Shown here: piece after piece, positions 36,001-49,900 of the stretch
Layout: each line of letters begins with the position of its first letter
Position numbering within the stretch: position 1 is the stretch's first letter
DNA from: Xenopus tropicalis
Lineage: Eukaryota; Chordata; Amphibia; Anura; Pipidae
NCBI RefSeq assembly: GCF_000004195.4
Contig: NC_030681.2
Location: 27,976,982-28,040,981 of the forward strand
Length of the DNA stretch: 64,000 nt
Reading direction: 5' to 3'
The notes under the pieces: model-generated
Seen by the model: the letters and a program-made list of their open reading frames with translations, nothing else
Database searches by the model: none
Told to the model about the DNA's origin: nothing
Made by a program: the position numbers and the translations under genes

Positions 36001-39000
36001 AAGCTGTGTAACTTGAGGCAGTGTCAGTGGCACTTAAAGCAAATAAAGTGCTGTCTTGCATGGAAAAGGGCATTAACTCAAGGTATATTAAGATAGTTTT
36101 AAAAAATTTACCTAAAGGTCATATTGATCATTTTTCCCTGATAGGGCTGCTTTTGTAAACAAGTATTATTGAAAGTTCCTAATCGTGACTGTTTTGCCAG
36201 CCTGACTGCTAACAGCCTACTGCTGCACAATTATGGCAGCCCCCTCATAGAGGAACATGGGGGATCAGATAAGTAATGTAAAATCAGCAGGCAAAATTTT
36301 AAATAGCATGCAAAGACAATGACGTAATGATGATGTAATGATGTAAATAAAAAAAAGTTTTGTTTCTGGCGTTAGTATCTCTTTAAGAAGGATATTAATG
36401 AGCTGGAGAGAGTACAGAGATGTGCAACTGCTAAAAAGGAATATAATAAAAAAAGGAATAAAAGGAATGTAGTTAAATAATTAAACTATGAGGAAAGACA
36501 GTCAAGCTTGGGGTTGTTTTCTTTAGAGAAAAGGCACTTGTGAGGGAAATGATTATTCACCAGAGGCCAACCATTTAGACTTAAGGAACCGAACTTTCAT
36601 CTGGTTCTTAATTGTGAGGGCAGTGAGGTTGCATATTCTATTAAGCCCTTTAAGAGTAGCTTGGTTACTTCTTGAACAAGCAAAATACTGATGGCTAATG
36701 GGATCTACAGTTGAATTAGTATAGGTATCAGTAAATCTAGTTTATATATGTGACTGTATAGATAGGTCTGTGTATGTATATGAGGGGTTGAACTCAATAG
36801 ACTTTTGTATTTTTCAATCCAAAATAACTATGTAACTATACAAAAATACAATTGGCACACAGGGCCTTCTTCTCTTCTTATTTGCGTTTATAAGTGGATT
36901 CTGCTAAATTGCTACTCTTGGTTTACCTGTTACACATTATCAGCCAAAGCACCATACACTCGTGGGTGCTACTCAGCAGCTGCTTTATATCAGCCATGTG
37001 AGGCTATTTTAAAGGGATACTGCTGCATTTTCCTTTTAAATAATTTTCTACATATTTAAATAGAACAGAGCAGTTTTTACTAAAGGTTTAGAATCTTGCA
37101 GTGAAGTCAGTGGGTTTCTTTAATGACAGCCAGAACTTCATTTATAAAGTATGACAGCATAAATTGACTATAACTATGAGTCCAAGTCCACTCTATCTTT
37201 CTTCATACTACACATGGTTTCAGGCACAAATACTCATTTATTACACTATTAATACAGTGTAAAGATTTCAATATCTGTTCCCCCGAATAGTACTAAACAA
37301 TGCAATTGTGAGACAGTGGAATGTGCTTAAGAGTTAAAGACCATCAATATGTCTTCAAAGACAACATAGCCAACATGTGTTTATACTCTAATATAAGGCC
37401 TATCAAAAAATCTAATCATTTTTCAATAAAAGGCTTCATTTATATGATAAAACATTTTACAGGTAGGGTGATAAAGGTGATATATTTTTATGGAGAACTG
37501 CCGTAATTCAGGGATATTATTTCTCCATACGTGCTATGATAGATGGGACATTTTAGTCACCACTACTTCTTGCAGATGTCAAAATGCCCACAAGCCATCA
37601 TCAGTTGTTACCAAATGGCCTAAGGGGGATACATGGTTGATTGGCATTCACGGGACATACAAATCTGCAAGTGTGTGTTTTGAGAAAATAACTTAAGACA
37701 ACGTAACCTGAGGCCACACATACAGGGCAGGTACAAATCATTGGTATGTAGCCTGGCACCTGCCCTGTTTATGTGGCCACAGGATCCTTTGTGTTAAGTG
37801 CGTAGATGTGTTGCAGTAACCCGGATGCCCTGGGAACTGGTGCACCAATAATTATATTTGAGGGAGGCTGGCACTTGTTTTTTGCCTTAATGTTTGCAGG
37901 CAATAACCGGTAGAGACCTGCAGCACTTTTCTTTCAAGACTACTGCAGAGACACTGTAATTATTTTCTATTTATTTTACAGCAATAACACCACCAACCTT
38001 TTCACTTGATTGTCTTCTTTTTTTGTACTGAATAAAATCTGTCTCCACCTTTTCAGCCAGCTCCAGTTTTCGTTTGTTGCGCTTGAATGCTGCTAAACTT
38101 AATTCTTGCAGGAACAGAAAAAAATGGAAACAAGTATTAAAGGATATATGTGTTTTTTAAAAGAAAACTTTACCAAGACATTGGTAATATATTTAGGCAG
38201 GCAGAACTTTAAAGAAGCGGAATAAACACTTGCATCAGTAAAATACTGTTCACATGTGAGACCAATTTAGTATATAACTAAAGCTCAGAGAAACAGAAAG
38301 AGGTGGGCCAATGTATAAGACACACGGGCAGATTTACTAATTCACAAATCCGAATCCCGAAAGGGAAAAAATCGTATTGGAAACGAAAATTTTGCGACTT
38401 TTTTGTCGCCGTCGCGATTTTTCACATTTGTCGGGACTTTTTCGTCGCTGTTGCGACTTTATCGTATTTTGCGCTACTTTTCCGTTGCCGCCGTGATTTT
38501 TTGTATTGATCGATAGTAAACGGCGGAAAAACCAATCCAATTTTTTCACGACGGCGACGAAAAAGTCGCAAAAATACAGATCATTACGAAAAAAACGCAT
38601 TCGGGCGCTTTCGGTCCGTTCGTGGATTAGTAAATCTCCCCCACAGTGTTGTTTATCTGTATAAAGTCTATAAGCGATAAGATTCCTAAATGAAAAACAT
38701 TAAGGTACCTGGCCTGCCTTCTGTGTTGCTTTCAGACACACCAATCACAATGCCTCCCATCCACTTAAATCCAAAGACATTAATTAGCCTCAGATATGTA
38801 AAGGGCTAACTGACTAAAAAATCGGGAGGAAAAGAAGGATAAATAAAATGAAAAATAAAAGACAGACGATAGTCATAGAATTCTGATAAATCCAACAGAA
38901 CAGAAAACAGTCAAAAGGCAATTTGCAACAGTGGAGGAAAAAGAAAGAAGATAAAACGTAAACCTTTGAAAGAAAGTGAATGAAAAGAAAAGGTATGTAA

Positions 39001-40901
39001 TACAGAAAATTCAAACAGGATAGACGCAGATTTGTAAAGATTAGGACATTCATGGGCAAAAAAAAAAGAAATAAAGACTGACTTCAAAAATGGTAAACAT
39101 AAGAATGAAAACTAAAGAAACTGCAAACAAAAGTCAAGCTATTATTTCAAAAACATATTGTCAATGTAGTCTTTTACAAGTCACATTGCAACACAACTAA
39201 GAATACATGGGGACATCTGGGCAAGCAGTAGTAGCTGCAGACTTATGTAGGGTGACCTACACAGTAGGAACAAGCAGATGTATATGCCAAATGACAATAT
39301 AAACGCTGCTCACTGTATCAGAAATGAAAACATGTCTTACATGTCTTACTCTCAGGCCTAGAATGGCAATCTATGGATTCTAGGCTGCTGTAAGGTGCCA
39401 TAGACAGTCACTATTTATTGGGCTAGAGGGGGGCTGTTTGGGCCTCTGTGAGCTTAGAATTCCAAGGTCTATTTTGAATCCCTATCCGGTCCTGTTTACG
39501 CTTGTTTATTGCTGTCTTGGACCATCATTGACGTTTGAACATAGCCTCCAGTAGGTAAACAATGTTGCATACGGGTGCCATTATCCATAACTACAATGGC
39601 TCAGCATACAAGCTTGACTTAAATAAAGAATTTTTAACTTTTCCTTTACGTTCTTCGGTAGTGTAATTTTAATTAAGCAAAATAAAAGTTTTATCAATTA
39701 AGGTCATTTTTCTGTCTTACTTGTTTGAGGTTTTCAAATGGCCCCAGTTGATGAATCAGAATTTTCCTCCCAATCATTAAATGGCTTTTAAAACTAAAGG
39801 CCAATACTTGTAGGAAATGTGAAAACATGACTGTTTGCACAACTAGCTTGGAAACAAATGTTGCCGGGGGACTGAATACACTTTATTGCTATTAAAGGTA
39901 TTCAATCTATTTTAAAACAAAATTACTCAGTGCAGTAATGAGATTAGCAGAGGTATTGGGAGCACTTTAAAGAAGTGAACATTCAATAACCTTCAGCCTT
40001 GTGTTATACATCTACATCAGTCTGAGCTATTAATGTGACCGATTTACCAAATTTGATTCCAAAATGCAGGAAAGGAAATTAATTCCAGCCATTAAGTGTC
40101 ACTAGATGCAAATAAAAAAGAAAAAAAAAAGTCAAACTGGTTCAATTTATCATCATTTAGTATTAAAAAAAGAGATATAAATGGCATCACGTAAGTTATT
40201 CCCAGTCTCAACGGACACATGTCACACAAATTAATAAATTGCTCACTGAGCAACCATTTATATACAATATCGTTAGTAAATTCCCAGTAATTTGTCTGCT
40301 GGATTGGATCCAATTAATACAAAGCCGCTGCTCCTAAAAACCCTTGGTGACACTGAATTGGGGTTTAAAGATAACTTCATAGAAATGACTTCTCTGTTTG
40401 AGAACAGAATAAAGTATGAAAAGATATAATAAATCTTGGATTTAATAGACCTTGGAAAAGAACTGCCTGAATCATTTATATGGGCCAATTTGCATTGGGG
40501 ATTAACAATTTAGGTCGGTGTTAGAGTCATATGTTCTTCCATCCTATAGTAACGAACATGGAACTAAAACATTAACCTTGTTTCATAGATGTATCAATAC
40601 TTTAAAGAACTTTTCTGACAGACAGGAAAGTCATTTTTAAAGAGCATGTCAGTTTCAACATCCTGAATCCTGACCAGAGCGTTGGCCAAACCAATTCTGC
40701 ACCCTTAGTGCCAAGCAACATTAAACCTCTGTACCACTGAACAATATGTTTTGTTTACAACCTATGCATTTTCTTTATTTTTCTTAAAGCTTTTACAAAT
40801 TAGTGTTTGAATTTAGACTAATCTCTTGTGGAGGATGTGGTATTTATATACCCAAATCCAAGCGTGATGGATTCTGTGCATCCCTAGTAAGCATAAAGAA
40901 A

Positions 40902-40955
<54 letters not shown>

Positions 40956-43900
40956 GTAAGGTAATGTTTGGTGGCCTTATGGCTTGATATTTTTTGGATC
41001 ATAAACAAGTAGTCAAAGTAGTAACCCATAGCAATTTAAAGGTTTGATGCACTTCGTACAGCTGCAGGATATCCCTCTGACAGGCCTGGGTGATGATTTG
41101 TCTGATGATAATGCAATCTGGACGTACACGTGCATTGGTTGATTGAAATATCTGACTAATCAATTGAACCACTCAGTGGGTTTGCAGGAACAGTTTCAGA
41201 CTGACAGATGGACCATACAGCTGACAAATCAGTTCATCAGTTGGTCCAGATTGTATACTGCTTAATCACAGTCTTTCCTGAAACTGACTTGCCTGTGGTC
41301 TAAGTAGAGTTTGAGCCCCCCTCGTCCTCTCAGAAGACTAATGAATCACATTCTGGCTGGTATATGTAGACCTCCCAACACTTACAAAAAACAAAAAGAG
41401 AAAACCAACAATCTACAGTGCACAGCATGGCAACAAATTTTTACCACATCTCTAAATACCATGGAACGTGAAAACTCGGCCTTTCCCATGTTTGAAATCG
41501 CAGCATCAGAAGCACAAGGTACACCAGACAGAAACAGTGGCCCCTACAATTTCATGACTTATTATGACCCAAAGCATTCCATGGCACATTGTGTCTCCTG
41601 CATTCTGCAACTGCTGAAATGGGCACTCCATTAGCACCAGATATGCCAGTAAAATCATTGCAAAAATGGTCAATAAGCACTCCATTAACCCCAGATATGC
41701 CAGTAAGATCACTGCAGAAATGGCTAAATACATTAACCCCAGAAACTGAATACATTAACCCTAGACTAACATAGTAAGTTAGGTTGAAAAAAGATGCAAA
41801 TCCAGCAAGGTCGACCTTTTTGTCTATATGAAATTTACCTAACTGCAGGTTGATTCAGAGGAAATTAGAACAAAAAAACCTTATTAAGCCTCTTCAATTA
41901 TCCTTAGAGTGCAACTGATTCAGGGAGAGAATCCCACAACTTTACAGCTCTTACTGTAAAAACAATCCTTTCCCAATATATAGATGGAACCCGTTTCTTT
42001 AAAAGATGGCTGTGAATTCCACATTGGAACACGTGAAAATCTTTCATTTATTCCAGCTGACTGGGGAGCTGCAAACAATGTCAGCTGGCAGCGGGGGGGG
42101 GGCACTGGAACTTCCCTTCAGACCCCCAGAAGACCTGTTGCAAGACATATGGAAGAAAATCAGACAATAACCTATGAAAACTGCTCCCCTTTTGACATTC
42201 AATACGCTTTAAATGTTATTTTGGAAGATATTGTCCCAGACCACATGATATGTATTGCTGATATCCATCATTCTGGTTTCATAAACAAAGATGCAAATCC
42301 CTTTCTTCTTGTTACAAAAGAGATGGCTGTACTCATAACAGTCTTTATTTTTCAAGATAAAGCAGTTAGTAACACATAATTTAATTATATTATAAAAATA
42401 AGTTCCAGATCTCTATTATTTCCTCCTACTTTCAAGATGTAATCTGCAGTCATATTTAATAAGCGTATACCCTTTTAGAACACTATAGAGCTGCCAGAAT
42501 AAATCAGATTCATAACTGCTAAGGCGTAAATGGTATCCATAGCATGAAAACTCGGGTCAAGTCCTTGTCTTTAAGGGGACACTATACCAAAATTAAACTT
42601 GATAAAGTACAAAAAGTTTCTTTGAAGTACAACTAAACGGTTGTATGTGCAGGTGCAGTACACTGAATAGACCTGCTGAGTGAAATATCAAGTAAAGACG
42701 TCTTATGAACTTTAAAGTAACTGCCCTTTGTACTCAGTCACCTCCATTGGTCACGCTTGCAAGATCATTCAAACACCAAAGCTGACATATTTAAGCTTAT
42801 TCAATCATAAGGACCACTTCAGTGCTGTATGCCCTTCTGCATTTAGGTGTACATGAGGCCCCCTTGTGGGTGATGTAGAATGGGCAACATATATGGAGCT
42901 GCTCCTTATCTCACAGACTTGCAGCTGGAGGAAGGGTTTCATAAAACAAACAAACAAAAAAAAAAAATGAACACTATAATAATAATAACGTAAAGGAGAG
43001 GGAAAGGTAAAAACTAAAATGTAAATACAGCCATAAGCACTCACAGAAGCCCTGCACTGAGTTCTCTGTCAAAAGAAACAGGATTTGTTGTCTCTTTGTT
43101 TACCCGTGCCAGAGACGCGCAGCTCTCTTCTCTCTCCCCTCTCCTGCTCCCCCTCCCTCAAGAATGCTAAGAACTCCCTCCCCCCCTTAGGAATGTGTGA
43201 TCTGAGCCAATCAGCAGAAGCTTCCTCATAGTCTTAAACTGAGCATGTACAGAGGTGTTGGTGCAGGAGTGAGGCATTATGGGAACTTTCTTTACAGAGC
43301 TCAGTGTTTTTTTTTTTTATTCCTATGAGGCTTCTGATCATCTGAACAGGAGAAATATGGGGAGACTTAAGGGCACTATTGAGACAACTGAAGGTATGCC
43401 TGCAGCTTGAGATTAACTCTTTACTAGTCTTTCCTTCTCCTTTAAATCAATCTAAGCAAAACTATTTTTAATGACCCCATGATACCTCACTAGAGGATTA
43501 CTATTACACAAAACTCCTTAAAAAACATATTTTCCATGGAATATAACAGCAAACTATTTAGCAACATTGGAATTCCCTTATTTGTGGATGAAGTTTGGAA
43601 GAAGAATAGCAGTAATTTACTTACATCATAAACTCTCTCCATATGAGCACACATGATGGTGCTGCATGGGAAGATTATGTAAGGCTTGAGACGGCATCTA
43701 TAAAAAGGCCGAATGCTCAACAGACATATTTGTTTAACAATTATATTCCACAACAGGAAATTAACCATTCTCTCTGTCTTCAGCATAAGGACAGAATGGC
43801 GACAAAACAAATGAGAGCAGAAGTCAGATGAAAGCAGCGCAACCAATATCACTCTATTTGGCAGACATTTATCATGATTGTCCTCAGCTACACAAAGAAC

Positions 43901-46900
43901 AGCTTGAGCTGCGATAATAGTTTTCAACTGTCTCAGTGTAAACAGACAGCATATAAAGCATTCCCATTCCAACAGTCTCTGCAGCACAGACACATTTATA
44001 GAACTGCAAATCTGAAAGTACTTATTGTTTGAAATCTAGTGCGGTGCTTTATTTATGTGCTCTACCATAGAAATGCACAAATGGCGTCCAAACGGCTAGA
44101 TAATAAGGCAAATATTACTTAAATGAAAGGGCATCTATATACTCCCATCTCACTGCCTGGCTTTGTATCTCTAAACCAGGGGTGGGCAAACTTTTTGGCT
44201 CACGGGCCACATTTACTTACCCCCGGGCCGGACCGGGCCAGGGCGGGCAGGGCCAGGCCAGCGTTACGGCCCCCTTCGTCTCTTTAATTTCGGCCCGCCA
44301 ATGACACCAAGTCTCGCCGGATTAAAAAGGCCAAGGGGCCGGATGTGGCCCACGGGCCGTAGTTTGCCCACCCCTGCTCTAAACCTTTCCAACTAGGGTT
44401 GCCACCTCTGCTGGCGTTTGTCGCCGGGCAGGGGGCGGGCAGTGTCATCACAGGGAGCGAAGAAAAGGTAGGGCTATGATGTCATGAGGGCTGGGAAGAG
44501 GCAGGGTTGTGACATCACTGGGCGGGGCTAAAACATGGCGATCGGCAATTGGCCAATCGCCCCCTCAATCTCAGGGAGTCCTGCCTGGTTCTCCTAATTT
44601 GGAAAACCGGGTAGGAGGTTTTGACCCTGACAGCCCTTCCAAAATACGGGCTGTCCAAGTCAAAAGCAGACAGGTGGCAACCCTATTTACGACCTGAACC
44701 TTTTTCTATACAATAGCCCATGTCTAAAGTAGACTTTTCATAATCAACCTAGGGATAGTATCCCAGAGGCAGATTGCATACTTCCTAACTACCCCGATTT
44801 TTACGGGACAGTCTCGATTTTAACAGCTCGGCCCGCAGTCCCAGATACTTATTGAAAAGTCCCTCATTTCCCTTTGAAAGTCCCTCATTTCCCTTTGATC
44901 TCCTGCAAAAAATCCAAAAAAAGAGACGTTTCTCAAACTTAATTAGATAAGTAGGCTTTTGGCAAAGAGCCCAGAATACTCAAACCCTGCACTTAGATAC
45001 AGTTGTAATTAATAAGATAAACAGTTCTCTGAGACATGCATATTTTAAAGGGCAATTTCACCTTCATAAGCAAAACTAATAATACATAAAACAAGATCCC
45101 AAAACCCCCAGAAATGTGTTCAAACATTTCATAACCTACCAAATTTTGTAAAATGGGAGTGGTATTTAGAAGGTGTGGTCACAAAAATGAGTGTGGTTAA
45201 AACAATTTTGCCACACTATGCGCACCATTTCTTTTTGTCACTCTGCAGTTTTCAAATGTTGGGAGGTATGAGATTGCCTACCAATATCAGACTACAATAA
45301 GAAGCAATAATAGTCAGATCCCTGCTGGAGTAGTGGACAAACAAGGGGTTAGGTGACAAACTCTGATGAGTACTGATGGTTGTTTTCTAATGGAATGGAT
45401 ATGATATTTTTGGTGCACAAATATAAATGTGTGAAAAAGTTGTGAAACACAGAAAAAAAGTCATTTTTTGGATGCACGCGACAATTGTTTTTTAAGTTTC
45501 TTGAAAAAATACGCCAATGGTGAAATGCAGAAATTCCCTGTGAATCCATGCCTGGCAAATTATTTCGCCCATCACTATTTAAGGGGCCTTCAGGAGGTCC
45601 TGCCTGATATATCTGGCCAGATTGATGCAATGATTCAGACCTTTGCTGACAGCTGTCCGTAGGCCCCAATTATGGAAGAGGGAAAGTTGAAATCACTGGG
45701 AGTACCAAAATTTTAAGCACCCCCCCCAGTGACTTGGATCAGTAACCCTGGATCAGTGCTCTTGTTTGCTGAAAACTGCACCGGACTAGGATATTTCTGC
45801 ATAAGATCATTGTCCTCATCTTTTTCAGAGTCTTCATGCACACGCAGTAGAGTAAAGCTGAATTTAGAAATGAAAAGCCTGCTCTTTCACTTGCCGGTGA
45901 AAATAAGAGAGATGAGGATAAGGATCGCGCCAAAGAACTTCTGAAGAAATACCGTGGGCTGGTGCAGTTTTCTGCTTACAGGAGCACCGGCCTGGGGTAT
46001 CAGGTAACCAGTTACAATGACTGGGGGGGGGTGCTTAACAGTCTAAAATTTGGCACCCCCAGTGATTTAGACTTTTCTTTTCCTTTAAAGTTCGAAAAAT
46101 AAAAGATAAGACTTCTGTACATCATCATGCATAATCATTACCTGTGAGCCAATTGATCATAAGAAAATAGGGTCCTATGAAGGCCCTATGGGGAAAGGAC
46201 CACACCTTTGGCCCTATGCAGTCCTTACCCACACAGATTTTCATATATACCCAAGTACCAACCAAATAACACCTGGGCACATTGAAATTTTGTTTAATGT
46301 GGTCACAAGCAGTAGAGACAGCAGCCAGTTCCAGCCAGTGTATGGCTATTTTGTAAAAGTTATATAAAACATTATTTAATTCCAACACTGATGGTGGGTA
46401 TTGATGTACAGTGTACATAGATTTTAAGAAATTGTCCAATTGGTAGCCGACTTGCAGGAAGATTTGTTTAAGCTCCCTTTGACTATAAAAGCAAATTATA
46501 GTGTGTTCTTTTTTTCATCCTTATTAATTATACTGAAATTGGATCGTTCTGAAAAATTACTGGGTACAAATTAAACTGTTAAAGACCCCCTCCAAGATTT
46601 AAAAGACTGCAAACAATAAGGGATAGCCTGGTTCCTGCAGGCATTCAGTTTATTAAAACAAAATTTCAATCAAAAGACAAAGTAAGAAGTGTTTAAAGGG
46701 AATATCTACCACACAAGGGCTTATGGTTTAATAATTACGTTGTCTAATTTTTCAGTCCAACATGTTGTTTGTTGTTTAAACTAGACGAATTGAAGAAAGA
46801 GTGGGTGAAACTCAGTCTGCCATTCGTAGAAAGGACAAAGATCAAACAGTTGCTGTAAACTTTTGTGAAACAGGAGACATAGCTGAAATGTAAAATAAGA

Positions 46901-49900
46901 GATCATTTACCAAAAGGGAGGAGAATGGAGAGCAGACAAAAACTGCTTTGATCAGAAGCTACAAGGATTAGGAGACAGAGGTCTGAACAAGGAATGCGAG
47001 TGCTCTGTACATGAGTTTGCTTGCTTTTGTAACTGTCACATTATGCTGCGGCTATTATTTTAGTATTTATATTTCCTATTAGCACCATTCTATAACAGCT
47101 GCAGGATTATGATGGACGGTCTTATTCTATGAACCTGTAAGCTTATATGAATTTGTAATAGAAAATTTGTAACAAACTTATCAGTAAATCTAAAACATAT
47201 TTAAAGGCAGACATACTGAGAAGCATTATACAAAATACAGAAAATAAAAACAAACTCACAGAAGGATCCATGCACCCCTACTGGAAGACTTGGCACAAGC
47301 CACAAGACAATGGCATTTCCAACAAAATCTGATTGGGGCTTAAGGTGGCCATATTGGGGCAGATTTTTAGCCAGTTCCAGCGCTTATCTGTCCATGTATG
47401 GACACCCCTGACGAGCCTACCTGATTGATATCTGGCCTAAAACTGGGTAGATCTCAATCGGGCAGGTTTGATTTTCTATCGGATCAGGGACTGCATCAGC
47501 TCATTCATGCGCCTATGCCCACTATTGTAATTTGATCGTTTGGCCTTAGGGTGGGCATAATGGGAGAAGATCTGCTCAGTGTGAGACTGGCCCAGAGGTG
47601 TCAGTGGGCCCTCCTTCTTCTAACTATTTGGCCTAATTCATGTTTATTTCCTATTTCTCTATGGGAACAAATTGACTAAATATAAAAAAGAATAGATTAT
47701 AGTACGTAAAGAAAAAACACTAGAAAAATGATAGAGGTTGAGTGAGAAGTGGATGAATAATAGTTTAAAGAGAGGGGCCCACAGTAAGGTTTTCTGGTGG
47801 GCCCCTGGTATCCCAGCCTAACACTGGATCCGCTTATTCACGACATTGCCAAACAAGTGGATCTTACTGTGTATAGCCATCTTTAGTCAAATATTAATTG
47901 GAAAAGCTAGAAATTGCCATCAGACATTGACAGCAACAAATGGTAAACACAGTAATCTATTCATGGGTCTGATCAATGGCCCAAGCAGATCTTCCCAAGT
48001 ATGGCCACCCATAATGTAGAAGCTCTGTAAGGCAGAGACTTTCTGTGCCTCATGAACACTATACACGGAGCCCTGCATAATTAGCCAGAGCTGCTTAAGA
48101 GGATCCAATTAAAGAAGACTTCCAATATTCACACACCTTGGGTCCAAGTAAAGAAGCAGTTTAAGGTACACATAGTTGGATATGACACGTATAGTGGAGA
48201 TGGAAAAAGTAATGCTTTGTATCAGTGCTGCTTAATGTGCACCCCTTGACCTGTTAAGGTGCAGAGCATACCAGGAGTCCCAAGTGCTTCACTAACAAGT
48301 CTCACAAGTTGGTATAGTGAGCATCTGTGAAGCCCTTAGGATAACTGCACCCTGTACCTCTATAAACCATTACACACTGTTTCATCTAAGCAGCCCCAAT
48401 GTAATGAAAGTTAATGATACTTTATGGCCCTGTTCCTCTAGTACCTAAGTCAGTATTTAGGATGGTTTGGATTTCGTTTTTGCTTCTTTTGTATATCTAA
48501 ATACACAAAAACATATTTTATTCAAATATCTGCTAATCTTTGCAGTTTATAGACATGTTTGCCAATATTTATTTAAACTAGTAACTGATTTCAGCAATGT
48601 AATTCTTAATTATTCCACTTTCAACCCCTGCTGTAAAGAACAATAATTCTTAATATAACCCCTGGATTTGTTACATTATCACTAGCATGTTATATATGGA
48701 GATGGAGAGAATGCAAACCCTAATAGGCAGGAAGCTAGCTGCACTGTACATAGCAAACTTCTGGATTCTACTGATTCTCTATTCAGCTGATTTCCCTGCA
48801 AGTTACTTGGCTTCCCTGGAAAGAGGCTACACTTCCCATATGTTCTACATTTAAGGCTAATGAGCTGGTATGGCATCTAAGGCACTTAAACATTGTTTTC
48901 ATGCCTCCGCTGTGAATGAAGCCAGACAGTATATGTAATATACAAAGAGTCTGGTTTCATTCAAGACCCCACTCCTCTGTCTCCTTTTTATATAGGTCAG
49001 TGTTACATAACACAAATAATTCAGTACTTAAAAGGAGGGCACACTTTAGACCAGAACATTTTTGCTAAATAACTGGATCTGGAGGGCAAGCTTACAAAGG
49101 TTACTTTTGACTGTGATTTTATTTCCAAGGACAAACTGCAAATACTTAATACAGTTCTTTGCTGAAACAGTGTTTCTTTCAGATGAAATGTGGCAGCCAA
49201 CACTATGACAACAGCAAGTCTTTGATTGCAGGGAAGGTGAATAACACAGCATCTGTTTTGGATGCTGCTGAGCTGTAAGGCAGATGTTGATATAAGCAAT
49301 GGGGCCGTGGAGGTGATGATCAGCGCATAAACACCAAGAGACAGCCCCAGGACACAGAGTCAGTTATAAGACTTAATCTGAGCCATAATAAGGGACTTAC
49401 AATGACATCATGGTCATCTGGATAAGCACCTCCTCATATTACTTACACCTCCATACAGGAACTGCTTTTGCAATTACTTACAGTGGCTGGAAGTTAATAC
49501 TGAAGTTGGGGCTCTTAAATCGCAAGCAAACGTTAAAACACTGATACAGAATATTTTCATTAATCTTTTTAGAACATACTTACTTGTGGCCATTATGTCT
49601 TGAGGGCATGTTGGTATCCCATGGTCTACGGCCCACTTAAATGCACCATCTCCAACCAGAAAGCTGCATACAGAAATAAGAGTTGCTCTATTTGTAAAAC
49701 TGCATTTTTGTATTCACAGATACAGATGTAAGTGACATAATCTTGATGAAATTAATTGGCTATATAGATGCAGCACATCAGCACAATCCAAAAGATTGTA
49801 CACCGAAGAAATCTGCAAACTCACTTTCTTTCAACCAGCTGGGTAATGAACACACCCAGAATACTGACTACTAATTAATCGCTTTATTTAAATGAATGCA

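Noticed and set aside
40919..40953. (AT)n tract as a replication or regulatory site
   Set aside because: A simple microsatellite following an A run, with nothing further to support a role.
41984..42379. 131-codon plus-strand frame
   Set aside because: No recognisable family. Its first part appears to be repeat sequence and contains a G run.
43490..43993. 167-codon minus-strand frame as a gene or extra tasp1 exon
   Set aside because: No homology to taspase 1 or any family I know, and the flanking tasp1 exons already join in phase, so no exon is missing there.
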